Source: Glossina fuscipes
Taxonomy: Eukaryota; Arthropoda; Insecta; Diptera; Glossinidae
Reading direction: 5' to 3'
Length of the DNA stretch: 64,000 bases
NCBI RefSeq assembly: GCF_014805625.2
Contig: NW_023998456.1
Span: 1,503,782-1,567,781, forward strand
Below, piece after piece: positions 22,393 to 32,615 of the stretch (positions are counted from its first letter, which is position 1; each line of letters starts with the position of its first letter). The notes beneath the pieces are model-generated. The model searched no databases, was not told the origin of the DNA, and saw nothing but the letters and a program-made list of their open reading frames with translations. The position numbers were made by a program, and so were the translations under genes.

Positions 22393-22581
22393 ATGTTCAA
22401 TAAATTATTCAAAAGTGTCGTAATTCTTTGGATTATTGTGTGCCTAGGCTACCAGGCTGTCGCTGCTATAACAGATGAATTAAATAGGGTTAAAACTTCG
22501 TCTTCGAGTAATAAACAGGATAATCATGTTGCTGATGATAGCGGCCTGCCAACTGCGCCCATCACTTCTCGAAGAAGATGA
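22393..22581 (+). CDS. Candidate small secreted peptide, 62 residues
   Basis: A single-exon frame of 62 codons. The N-terminus is a textbook signal peptide: basic start MFNKLFK, hydrophobic core VVILWIIVCL, and a small-residue cleavage region QAVAA at about residue 25. The predicted mature part is about 37 residues, starting ITDELNR, rich in Ser, Asn and Asp, with no cysteines, and ending SGLPTAPITSRRR. A TATA box and initiator lie at the expected distance upstream, and AATAAA occurs at 22697, 116 bases after the stop, which supports a real transcript. An earlier in-frame start (22378) is not a better choice, because it would place extra polar residues before the signal. No family was recognised. 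An immune, salivary, reproductive-gland or neuropeptide-like role are all possible, and none is shown by the sequence. Confidence 0.55.
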   Translation: MFNKLFKSVVILWIIVCLGYQAVAAITDELNRVKTSSSSNKQDNHVADDSGLPTAPITSRRR

Positions 22582-22696
22582 TCCAACTTATCCACAACGA
22601 AAGATGTCAACATAAAGAAAACTTATTTATAAATCTTTTCGAAGATTTAAACAATTATTGGTGAAGGGTATTAAAATTTTTCCTTTCCATTTGCAA

Positions 22697-22702
22697 AATA
22701 AA
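22697..22702 (+). other. Poly(A) signal AATAAA
   Basis: A canonical hexamer 116 bases downstream of the TGA of the small secreted-peptide frame. It is the natural 3' end of that transcript. Confidence 0.5.
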
Positions 22703-22785
22703 ATATTTTGAAAAAGTAACATCTATAAAATTTTTATGGACATAGTCAGGTGGAATGTGAGTATACAGGGTAAGTTACTTCTTTC

Positions 22786-22956
22786 GATCCGCCTGAGTAG
22801 CCGAAGGCGAGGAATCTCGACTAGCAAGTCAATGGTCTCAAGTGCGGTAGAGTTTTTAATAAAAGCCGATAGCCTTAGATGCTAGTGCTTTTAAGAGTTT
22901 AGTCTTAGAATTTATTTCTCTGGCGAAATTAATAACAATAATAATAATAATAATAC
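22786..22956 (+). mobile_element. tRNA-derived SINE, copy 1
   Basis: It begins GATCCGCCTGAGTAGCCGAA, a tRNA-like 5' arm carrying an A-box-like element. It runs through a shared body (AAGTGCGGTAGAGTTTTTAA, GATAGCCTTAGATGCTAGTG) and ends in an AAT microsatellite. This copy lacks about 15 bases spanning the B box that is complete at 36949 and 48150. Flanking ACTTCTTTC and ACTTTTTTG may be a decayed target duplication. Confidence 0.8.
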
Positions 22957-23924
22957 TTTTTTGGTATCGCTAGTTCTCCCATAGACACTATAATTAAAAG
23001 CTTCTTAAAAATACTGAATTTTGAAAAATGTGGGAAAGACGTCCGACCATGTTGGTGAGCAGGTGATAGGTCATATTTAAGAAGAGAAAAAAACCCAAGT
23101 CATTGGAATCAGCAACAGATTGTTTGGTGAGAATTTAATTGATTGATTTTTTTTTGGCTCATTTGGCACGTGGCGTGGATGAAAACTTCTTCGAGTAATT
23201 TTTTGGAGTGAAAGCATATTAATTTCAAAACCAAATCGAAAGCGGTTAATCACATCTTCGCCGACTGATTTTAATTAATTTAATAGTATCAGAGCGAACC
23301 TATCCTTTTGCCTCTTTCGACATAAAATTGCATAAAATTCCGTGGAGCCGCTTCTTATGCCGGCTTTTAAAAGAAAGTCAAAACCTTTTACATTTCTGCT
23401 AGTCTGTCAACCATTAACTGTCAATTGAAATTCGATTTGACACGACTTACATAGATTTAGATGTAGATAGATTTGTGAAACTAAGGCTAGCTAGTCTGTA
23501 AGCGAAAAGCATTGAGCTTTTCGGATTGATTAGCGAATGGTATAAAATCATTTTTCTAAATATCTTTAATATTTGAAAAATGTTTCTAAACGTTTTCGTA
23601 ACTAAAATCAACCACTTTAAGTTCAACCGTTTTCTTAACTGCAATTGATTTCAACGGAGGGAATGTGAACAAGATGTTGGTTCTCAATTAATTAATATTT
23701 CAAAAAGTGCTCAAAAATAATTTTATTCATTCATTTTTTTATTTTTACTACTTTATCGAGACATATTGCTTGCCAGCGGTTGCCCTTAGTTAAATTAATA
23801 GATAAAAATGAAAACAATCAATCCTTTTAAGAAATTTGATTTGCCGGTTGGCTAATATAAAAAAAAATAAATAAGTAAGTTAGTAACAAATAAAAGTACT
23901 ATCGTGGGACTTCAGCTACTATTA
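22957..23924. other. Intergenic, nothing recognised
   Basis: AT-rich sequence without a supported gene or element end. Confidence 0.4.
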
Positions 23925-24235
23925 AGTACCCTCCATTACCTCGTTTAATAAAGTCGTTCATATAACGACTTTTCAAGTTACAAAGTGATCCGCCACGAAC
24001 TATTTCCAATGGCGTTCGTCCTTGAACCAAAACATGTCGGGGTACAAACTTAATCGAAATATCTCAAAAATTGCGACCTTTATGTTGATCAGAACAGGTG
24101 TTATAGGTGGACAGACAAATTTTGATCGATTTAGAAAGTGACTCTGAGTCGATCGGTATCCCAAGTCCTTCCAGTAGTTACTTACATCTGTACAAACTTA
24201 ACACCACTCGTAGTATTGGGTATACCTTGTTCGCC
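23925..24235 (+). repeat. Dispersed inverted-repeat element, copy
   Basis: Shows the full block order of the family: a CCTCGTTTAATAAAG start, TATAACGACTTTTCAA, GAACCAAAACATGTCGG, GGACAGACAAA with ATCGATTTAGAAAGTGA, CAAGTCCTTCC and a degenerate GTATTGGGTATACC end. Both termini are diverged from the consensus. Confidence 0.65.
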
Positions 24236-25572
24236 TTGTGATACACTTCTAAACACTTCAAAATTGACCAGACTTCGCAAGTGGTATATGGTCCAATGAT
24301 CCATTCGTAAAACTTAGAATGTAGCCGCCAATTGTTTGCTATATATATATATATATACCTAGATTAGTTGAATGTTTACACTTATAGTAATTTCAGCGCT
24401 TTCGGGTATTTTCGTAATCTACAACAAAAAAAGAAGTGAAATTAATCAAAAATATCAAGTGCATTGAAATTAGGATGCAATCCTGTTTACAAGAATACAC
24501 AAACAAAAGTACCTCTCGATTTTCCGATATAGTAGATTGGCGGAAAAAGTCTGTCTTATATTATATGAAACATTTGAATTTACAGATATTTGATACGTTC
24601 CTTAGCAATCCAATTGTGGATACCAACTACCTTAGGGAGGGACGTATTATCGCCCTGATCGGCGATTTTCTCTGAGAGTGAAAACTTTAGGACGAAATTT
24701 TGACAAACCATCTGCGGCAGCTGCGCGTATTTACAACCTTACATTAGTTTTTTATATGTAACCGGAGCTTTGCTACTTTTTCGGAACTCATAGTAAATGC
24801 AATGTCTTAAATGCACTGCCGCATTATTCATTTTACACTTCGCAACTAACTGATGAGGGGTATTGAAAGCGCTCCTCTTATACGCGATAGAAAAACGATT
24901 ATGCACCATTGACTTGAAATACGATTTTTAAGTGAAAAATATTTGACAGCAAACGAATCATTTGTGTGTGTTAATCGTTTGCTTTAAGTCTTAACTAATT
25001 CTTAACATATAAATTGTTTTATTATAGAGTTTCATTGTAATTCGGTACACTCTCGCTCCGCCATTTTATTATATTAGAATAATATCCAAGTTAAACTAAT
25101 TCAATACTAGCGACAATTTAATTGATTTCTCGACCATTATTGGGTTAGCTGGCAAACAATAGCATTAGTACGATAAATATAGTACTCACACAGGTACAAT
25201 AGGCACTCATATAACGTTGAAATTTATTATGTATATATACATACATATGTAAGTTTAATTAGTTAGAATATCATGGCCAACTTCTTTCATTATTTCGAGT
25301 AATGTAATCAATAATTCTACATTGTGTGCTTCTTTTCACAAATTAAGTTCTACACTGTGCGTATTTTTTTCTATAAAGAAGTTATGTTTTATCTATTCTT
25401 AGAATTTTAGTTTTTCTTGTTCACGTTATTGCGAGGAAATGTCTGATAAAAAGATGCATGTATTATTTTTAATTTCAAAAATCCATTAGTTAATAAAAAT
25501 ATTTGTTAGCTTGGCTTTGGGAGAGATTATAATTTATAAAAAAATAAAATAAGAAGGAAACATTCATTTATT
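24236..25572. other. Intergenic, nothing recognised
   Basis: AT-rich sequence with a short (AT)n run at about 24341-24357. A 79-codon forward frame at 24436 has no features that support it as a gene. Confidence 0.4.
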
Positions 25573-25926
25573 TGTAAAAATAGTCGACCCATTCTCTAAG
25601 GCTGAGGCAGCTCAGCGGCCCAGGGAAGGAGACACAACAAATTTATATTTACAAAGACTCTTCATTTATTCCATAATTATTTCTTCACTTTATTTTATAA
25701 TTAACTTAATTAAAACTGCCTGTCTATACCCGACTTCGCTACTCGAAAGTCTACTTTCAAGTATCAGACACGACTCACTTAACTAAAACTATCCCTATTC
25801 TACCCTATTCTATTCTTATGCTATTCCTATCCTATCTTAATCTATTCTTCTTCTATTTCTATCCTATCTTAACCTAGCACTCCCATTACTCACTAGGGAC
25901 GACTTTGGACCCTCACAGTTGTTACA
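25573..25926 (-). mobile_element. Probable solo LTR
   Basis: Read on the minus strand, this 354 bp segment starts TGTAACAACTGTGAGGG and ends TTTTTACA, so it has TG...CA termini with a short inverted repeat (TGTAA/TTACA). It holds AATAAA-type signals (rc near 25690 and 25655) and a palindromic GCTGAG-GCAG-CTCAGC near its end. It also contains a pyrimidine-rich internal repeat of CTATTCTATCC-type units. No gag or pol sequence adjoins it, and no clear target duplication is visible. Confidence 0.4.
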
Positions 25927-26693
25927 TGATACAAAAATAAAAATTATTCCTGAAAAATATTTTATTGACTTATTCATTGTTCATCTGCGACGATGGCTAA
26001 TTATCAATGGATTCTTGATTTACACATAATTTCCCGCAATGCAAAGCAAATGCATTTAATTAATACGTTGCTGAGATGAGGTTTAGATTGCTTTTAAAGC
26101 GTTTATAGTGCCAAGACGCTTGGAAAGCATATCGTTAAATGCGGACGCTTATGAGTAAGACATAGGCAGTTTAGACGTTGCCGTATTTTGAAGTACAGTG
26201 GAATGATGAAGTTCTTAGTCGGTTTTTATTTAGCCAACCATTCGTATTACTACCGCAAAAACCTATATTGGTAAAGAATCAAAGAGTCAGAGTATCAATT
26301 GAATTCTAAATTCAATTACATTCCAATTACTTTGCGTAGTTTGTAAGCAAGTGGGCATGTATCTATATATATAGGCATGTAAATATACGCTTATACTATA
26401 GCATGCGAGACGAGAAAGAAAATGCTGCATCTTTTGAGACGACTCTTGGATACCTATCGCTTTAATCACAAATTTATATTCAGTTGTAGTGAACATTTCA
26501 GTGAACCCGATAAAGTTTGTAGCAAACTTCAGATCGATATTACGTGTTTAAGATCATCGTTCAACAAGCCCAATTCAAGTGTGTCCACCATTCGTTATTT
26601 TAGGTAGCGGATCTGTCGGTGAAATCTTCAAAATTCGCATCACAAGAGAACTTTTAATATTCCACACGCAAAATCTTAACTCTAACACATTAC
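25927..26693. other. Intergenic, nothing certain
   Basis: A forward frame at 26422-26607 contains SCSEHFSEPD followed by a Pro/Ser-rich block, faintly like the second half of a THAP zinc finger. No gene is supported. Confidence 0.3.
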
Positions 26694-26820
26694 CTTAAAG
26701 TAATCAATAACAGTAGAGAATGCAGCAAAACTTAACGCGCCGAAAATTCCAGCTTTCACTCCAGCCCTCAAACCAATTAAGCCACCAGTAACCCTGCCAG
26801 TAAGATTGCTATTACTCCTC
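26694..26820 (-). pseudogene. Tim22/Tim17-type membrane segment, exon-sized fragment
   Basis: The minus strand encodes [18 protein letters not shown] followed by a [15 protein letters not shown] segment. This is the glycine-rich last transmembrane region of the Tim17/Tim22/Tim23 family of mitochondrial inner-membrane import proteins, closest to the Tim22 C-terminus. It ends at AAG followed by GTAATG, which could be a splice donor. Upstream (26830-26990) a different frame continues without Tim22 N-terminal features and is separated by TAA-TAG. No further Tim22 exons were found nearby, so this is probably a captured or decayed fragment. Confidence 0.5.
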
Positions 26821-26829
26821 CGTCCTCGT

Positions 26830-27560
26830 CAATGTTGTTTCGTAGTTATATCCCAATCCCTCCAGTGTATCGTCCGTACGCGAATACACTGATTTTTGAT
26901 CCGCGAAGACTTCATCGAAATGAAGCTGTACGGTTTTGTCTTTCAGAGTAAGGTTTTTAATGACCTCGCGGAGTGCTTTTTGCCTGGCACTGCACTACCA
27001 ATTGCTGGAACTACTTCCTAAACACCATCTCTAATGGTGTCCCGCATTAAGGCATCCAGTTCGGCTTTAAGGCGCCGAACATCCTCCTTCAGCAGTGCCT
27101 ACGCCGACGTCAATGGTCCTTTGTTATGTATATTACTACCACACATATCGTTATCATACATATCGTTATCATACCTATCATTAACTGCAGCAGGAGTTAT
27201 GATATTATATGGCGTCTGCTCTGGCGTTCCTGTCTCTGCATCATGTAGTTCTATCTTTTTTTTTTTTCTTTGTAAAATGAGTTTCCCTATCTCCGGGAAA
27301 AAGCGTTCGTCTACTACGTCCCGTCAAACCCTAAGAATCTTTCGTCGATAATCTCAACCCGTGTGTTTCCGTCTGCTCTCAGTTGGTCCGTCATTCTGTT
27401 TACTGCTTGCGTTAATCCCATTTTATTGGTGTACATATGTTCGCGCACATTGTCGTGTAACCGCTCCCCCTCTGCTTATCTAACCGTCTTAAGGAAAATC
27501 TAACTTTGCGTAATTTGACACTAACCATTTCCTCCACAGTTTGCGGTAAGGTCCAACGTG
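26830..27560 (-). pseudogene. MADF/Myb-SANT-like family, decayed copy C
   Basis: Minus-strand blocks align with the family: VEEMVSVKLRKVRFSLRRLD corresponds to VTERDVLKKVKQLRYNLRRV of copy E, and MGLTQAVNRMTDQLRADG to LGYKRAVGTINKQIERDR of copy A. A low-complexity stretch with repeated YDND (27140-27180) follows, then a Leu/Arg/Lys-rich block (VRRLKAELDALMRDTIRDGV) and a frame with KNLTLKDKTVQLHFDEVF to about 26830. Frameshifts and stops interrupt it. The first L-W block is not recognisable here. Confidence 0.45.
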
Positions 27561-28576
27561 AGGTAAAGAAAAGTTATTTTCATTTCAAAAGATATGATTG
27601 TAAACAGTAGCAAAATTTCGGAAGGGGCTTAACTCTAATTAGTACAAGATCAGCCTTTGAGCATTATTTGTATTTTTAACTTAAATTTTCCGAAATATGT
27701 TTTTTACTTTATAATTAGCAAATTCGTAAATTTGAAGTTAGCCATGAACTTGTCACGTTTTTAGAACGAATCGTCGTAAACTTTGCTCGCTAAATACTAA
27801 GCTAGTGCCAATCAACGGAGATAACGACATTGTTCCTTGCATCTTAACCCGTCCGAAATTGTGGAAAAAAAAAATATTATTAATCGAAACTATAACCAAT
27901 TGTAGCCATTGCAAATATGCAAAAGCTTGGCAAACGATAACGTCATAGTATGGCACATGTTCATAGTGCAGGCTTCCTCATACTTGGCGTACAATTTTCA
28001 GTGAATGTTCTCATTTCATTTCTTTGCCAATCTCAAATGCCGATAGCGAAATATCTTATTTGATAATGTTTTTGTTGAAACTGGCTTTCTCTACTTATGC
28101 ATGCGTTCGATTAATTTCAAAAAACAGAAGTCAGGTGTTGTAAGCATACGGTAACACACTTCTACTTTCACGTTGCTAAACTGGTGTGCTACACTCATAT
28201 ATCCACAACTTCTATATACACAGAATGAACTTAACTCTCAGTAAATATCCGTAAACATTGATTTCGCCACAACCAGGTTTTTTCACTCATACGCTTAAGC
28301 AAAAAACTCAACTTACGAAGTGTGTAGACTCAATTGCGATGTAAGCAATCTCATAAGCGTATTCTTATACTAGTCAATACACAGATTATAACACATGCAT
28401 AGAACAGTACGCGTACAAGCTTCTAACAGGCGCGAGCATAGTTGTAAGAACAATGTAACGGCGCAGCGATCATTGTAAGGGATAAAAGAACAATACTAGA
28501 TCGTTAGATAAGATATGCCGTTAGTTATTTATCATTTATATATATATATAAATTTTGTTTTCTTGTTTTTTTGTTA
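27561..28576. other. Intergenic, nothing recognised
   Basis: AT-rich sequence; a (TA)n run lies at about 28537-28550. No supported gene. Confidence 0.35.
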
Positions 28577-28682
28577 GTCTAACTGGGTAAAGGAAAAATC
28601 CAGCTAACGGCTTTCTATGAAACAAAAGAAATTGGGCAAGCGCAAAAAGAAGTGGTTCGAATTGAAAAATTGAAAAATTAAA
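28577..28682 (+). repeat. Interspersed repeat shared with 61695-61795
   Basis: The stretch containing CAGCTAACGGCTTTCT and GGCAAGCGCAAAAAGAAGT, followed by TTCGAATTGAAAAATT, recurs in reverse orientation at 61695-61795 with only a few differences. It may be an end of an unrecognised transposable element. Confidence 0.6.
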
Positions 28683-30639
28683 CAAAATCTATCACAAAAA
28701 ATTAAAGAAAAAAAATTGCGAAATAAAAATTTAAAGACGCACCTATACTTATATGTATATCAAATGAAATTTGTTAAGTTTGTCTCAAATAACGAATCAT
28801 ACTTGTTACCTTTCTATCGCTTTGTCTTTTCGTACTTTGTAACGTCCGCGTATATACGAGTTTCCGGGGTTTTCGGCGGTCGGCTTTGTTCCTTCTCTTC
28901 ACAAGAAGAGTAGCGTTATTCATAATAGTGGAATTACGTTAATTAAGATCTGTTTTCATAATTCTCCGCTCAAATAGCAGCATTATTTAGAGAGAGAATT
29001 ATGAAAAGAGAACAAAGTCCGAAGTCCGTATGTATAGAATTGGCAATAAAATTAGCTTCAAGAGGAGAAAGAAAAAGGAGATCAACGAGAGTAGTCAAAG
29101 TGTTCAGAGTGTTGCTTATTGTATAATTGACAAAATAATTATCAAAAATTAAAATTAACTTTTATTATATTAGCTTAAAATGTAAATAAAGTTTTATAAG
29201 TTAGTTGAGTGAACGAATGTACTGCGAATAAAATGATTTATATTATTTTTAAATTTTAAACAGCACAAAGTTCGATCACCACAAAGAAAAGTTTGTTGAC
29301 ATTAAAACTCAGCCCCAAGTGAAAACACATTGTTGCGAATCAAAAGTTAAGCCTTAGTAAGAACGTGTTATTAAAACCTGGAAATCAACACTCAAATTCA
29401 ACTAAACAAACGCCTTACCATAAATAGTAATTAGAAACTTAGTTCTACTAAGAATGTATTACTAAAAATTTCTTATGTTAAAACTTAAACCTAATAAAAG
29501 CACATTGTAACTAAAATCAGTGATTTTCTTAAAACTGGGATACATATATAAGAAGAAGAATCCGTTAATATTGGTGTCAATAAAGTGGCTTCCTCCGAAA
29601 GCAAACATATGAAAGGGTTATAAAATGCAAGGAACCACAAGATTGCGCCAATGGCAATGGGAAGCTATACGGAATATAGGAATGAGATGGGGGACCACAA
29701 CAAATAGTAATTATTAGTTTTAAGAAGTGGTAATAAAAAAAAAGGAGAAAAAATGACAAACATCATGAACTAAATATACAATAGGTTACGCGATGATGAA
29801 GTGTGCGCGTAGAAATGTAGCCATAGACAATGACACGTACAGCGATGGCGATGGCATCTATAAAAGCGCGATGCGCAACGCGCTCGACTTGTGTTTTCGG
29901 CAGCCAAGTGTCAAGTTCCTAATTGATAAAATAAATAAATAGTTTTTGACTTTCCGGTTATGGGACGGTTTACCTAATTTAGCCACTGCGCCTGATAGTT
30001 TTGCTTGACTTTAGGGATAGGGACTTGGTACCTTCGCTTAGCCGCTTACATCGGGCGCATGACTTTTTTGACGGTTAGGCATAATAAAATTGACTGAAGA
30101 GGCTTTTAGGGACTGATAACTGCCCCTAACGGTCGTAAAACGTTGGCTGGCGTAATACAATTTTTTTGCAAAAGCGCGGAACCCGAAAAAATTAACTTTA
30201 GTAAAGCAACATCCGGCAGAAATTAAGTGATAATATTCGGATCGCGGGTCACTACGTTGCTGTGCTGTTTTTTTTGTACTTAGTGGATGAAGTTATAACC
30301 GTAATTGTTAATCAGTATTTCCGGAAAATAATAATAAATAAATAATTATAAACGAAAAACGTGAAGATCCAAGAATTTTTATTTTATAAATTTCTCAGAA
30401 CTGGACCTTCTGAACAGCTCTCAGTAGTACCCCGGGCAAGAAGACCCCCTACAACTAAGTTCCAAATTCGGTAAGATTGAGTCTTTTGTCAAATTACTAT
30501 CATGAGTCAATTTTCACCATGAAATATTATGATCTCGACCTTGTTCCCATATACAGATTCAGTTTTCGTAGAATCGGTTATATGACAGGGGTTTCATAAA
30601 ATTGCCCTTGCACAGCTAAATTCTTCATACCAATTTCCA
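28683..30639. other. Intergenic; possible decayed LTR with a TATA box near 29855
   Basis: No gene is supported. At 29855-29940 CTATAAAAGCGCGATGCGC is followed by AAATAAATAAAT some 75 bases later. This promoter-plus-poly(A) spacing is like that of an LTR, but termini were not found. The stretch 29290-29520 repeats AAAACTTAA/CCTAATAA-type phrases. Confidence 0.3.
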
Positions 30640-30935
30640 AGGTATTTGAGGGAAGCGGTCGCAAAACTGGGCTGATGCGAAGTTTGTTCTCGGACCAAAA
30701 GGCGGAGAGAGCTCGTGTACCAAACTTCACCAAAATATTTCAAAAATTGTGGCCTGTAAAATAAAACTGAAAAATATATGGACGCGCATCAGACAGACAG
30801 ACAAGCTTAGATCGATTCAGTAAGTAATTCTAAATCGAACGGTATAATAAAATCTCGGTCTATCTCAAGTCCTTCTGAATGTTACTTACGTACCCATGAA
30901 CTTCATATACCCGGTATTACAGTTGGTGTAGAGTA
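30640..30935 (+). repeat. Dispersed inverted-repeat element, copy
   Basis: Carries the family blocks: GGACCAAAAGGCGG, ACCAAACTTCACCAAAATAT, CAGACAGACAAGCTTAGATC, CTCAAGTCCTTCTGAATGTT, and a degenerate right terminus (AGTTGGTGTAGAGTA). Confidence 0.65.
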
Positions 30936-31610
30936 AAAAGACGGAGATAACGATGTTGACTAAGAAACCTACCTATTTTTCGATCGATGTGGGAAAATTT
31001 AACATGTATCCAACAAATAATTTTAATCGGCTGCTGCAACCTCGAGTACGCGCAATAAATTTAGGTATTCTTAGGGATTTAACAAATTAATCCATACTTC
31101 CAAAAAAGAACGTTAAGTAGTAAGTGGCATTTGGAAACGCAGTCAGTATACCTGAAATGAAATTGTGACTATATTAAACATATTTTAAGCCGATCTGTAG
31201 TTATACCCACAGAGAATGTAAAATGAGTATAAACAGACACTTCCCCTACATAAAGCCGTATGCATATTCTTCGTCCAGGTGTTAAACTGAGAAGTTATCC
31301 TAGACAGGCTTGGATCCAATGAAACATATATCTGCTTTTCAGGGTGGGAACTTAACTTTTTCATTTTTTATAGGGATCTGTAAGAATTGATAAATCGTAT
31401 AGTATAACAAAACGAAGAACACTCTTTTCAGTTTTCATAAACCGGGGAATCATGCGGCTGATCTTGATCCAATCTATATTAAGTCTTCTAATCGGTTAAA
31501 TAGTAGCCGAGACCTTAAGGGCTTTAAGTCACCTTTACTTACTTTTACATTTTTCTTTCTTGGTAGTGAAGTTAATTAGAAATGGTTAGTTTAAAAATTC
31601 GTGACTCATT
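30936..31610. other. Intergenic, nothing recognised
   Basis: No supported gene. It lies immediately upstream of the duplicated gene X segment; upstream exons of X were sought here and not recognised. Confidence 0.35.
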
Positions 31611-31646
31611 CTAACACAATAACTAAAATTTCTTAAACACTTTAGG

Positions 31647-32114
31647 CATAGTTCCCTCCGGACAAAGGCCCAAAAGCAACCAAAGACCTTCTAACAACAG
31701 CGTTAAGGATGTGACTATTATCAGTCCTACGGTAATATTTGATGATAAAGCAGAATTAATCGATAAGCTGACTACAGTGTGTGCGCGCGTAGGCATTAAA
31801 CTGAGTTATGGAAGGCCAGAGTTATTTGAAGCGGCAGCAGAAACTCGGCAGTGAGTAGAAGAGGACGCAGAGAACCAGAAAAATTAAACGGGCAGTTAGA
31901 AATGGGCGTCACAGAGTCACGATCAGAAATCAATCAAGACAAAGTTAATCGGTTTGGTGCTTTATTGCTGGAACATCAAAATAATTTATGCGCGGAAAGA
32001 TGTTTCATACATTTGCCCGATAATTTAACGGGATTTTTGGATTTAGAAAAAGCTCATAACGATCGTTGCTTAGACATCCTCAACCAACTCAAACGAATGC
32101 AAGCCTTCGAGTGA
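31647..32114 (+). pseudogene. 3' part of unrecognised gene X, copy 2
   Basis: Two consecutive coding blocks. From a possible acceptor (ACTTTAG at 31646), the first reads PSGQRPKSNQRPSNNSV, then VIFDDKAELIDKLTTVCARV, and ends PELFEAAAETRQ with TGA at 31852. The second is open from 31830 to TGA at 32112 and reads EINQDKVNRFGALLLEHQNN to a terminal LDILNQLKRMQAFE. Both blocks are conserved in copy 1 (3405-3863), where only the second block is broken by a stop. The shift between the frames is identical in both copies, so it predates the duplication; a short intron fitting both frames was not found. The 3' end faces the P450-B stop codon 500 bases away. No family recognised. It may be the terminal exons of a real gene or a pseudogene. 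Confidence 0.45.
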
Positions 32115-32615
32115 AGAATGATAAGCAAAAAACGCAAAGGAAAAATAAAGACGATCTATATTAAAATTAAAATTTATTTATCTCCTTACTTTTTATCCAT
32201 CTTGATTTTTGGTTTGGTTCAAACTTATCTCAGCTTTATTTTTCACAAATTCTATCGTAAAAGCTAGATCTTAAAAAAAAAATAGTAAAAATTAGATCTT
32301 ATTGCCATAAATAAGATAAAGAATAAGACCGTATGGTGCAAACATTCTGTGAGGCCGCGTTTATATTTTTAGGTCTGCGGGATAAATTTAATCGAGTTTT
32401 TCGGACTATAATTAACGAAAAATAAGCCTCTCCTTGGCAAAAAAGTACAACATTTTGCTTTATGACGAAGATCGGCGAAAAATTATATTGGTAAAGTGTT
32501 ATTTAATAGTTGGCCTTGCCGACTATAACGCTTTAGCTTAATTTTGTTAATTTACTTTGTTAAACAACTTCTTAAACTTTTTGTAAAAGTTCTTGCGCTT
32601 AAGCTAGCTGAGGCT

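Noticed and set aside
26422..26607. THAP zinc-finger gene
   Set aside because: Only a CSEHFSEPD-like string is seen; the first Cys pair and the AVPTIF-type ending are missing.
29830..29940. Complete LTR with a TATA box
   Set aside because: The promoter-like and poly(A)-like signals are suitably spaced, but no TG...CA termini or target duplication were found.
31851..31899. A 49 bp GT-AG intron joining the two blocks of gene X
   Set aside because: Donor GTGAGT and acceptor TTAG exist, but splicing there does not restore the downstream frame.
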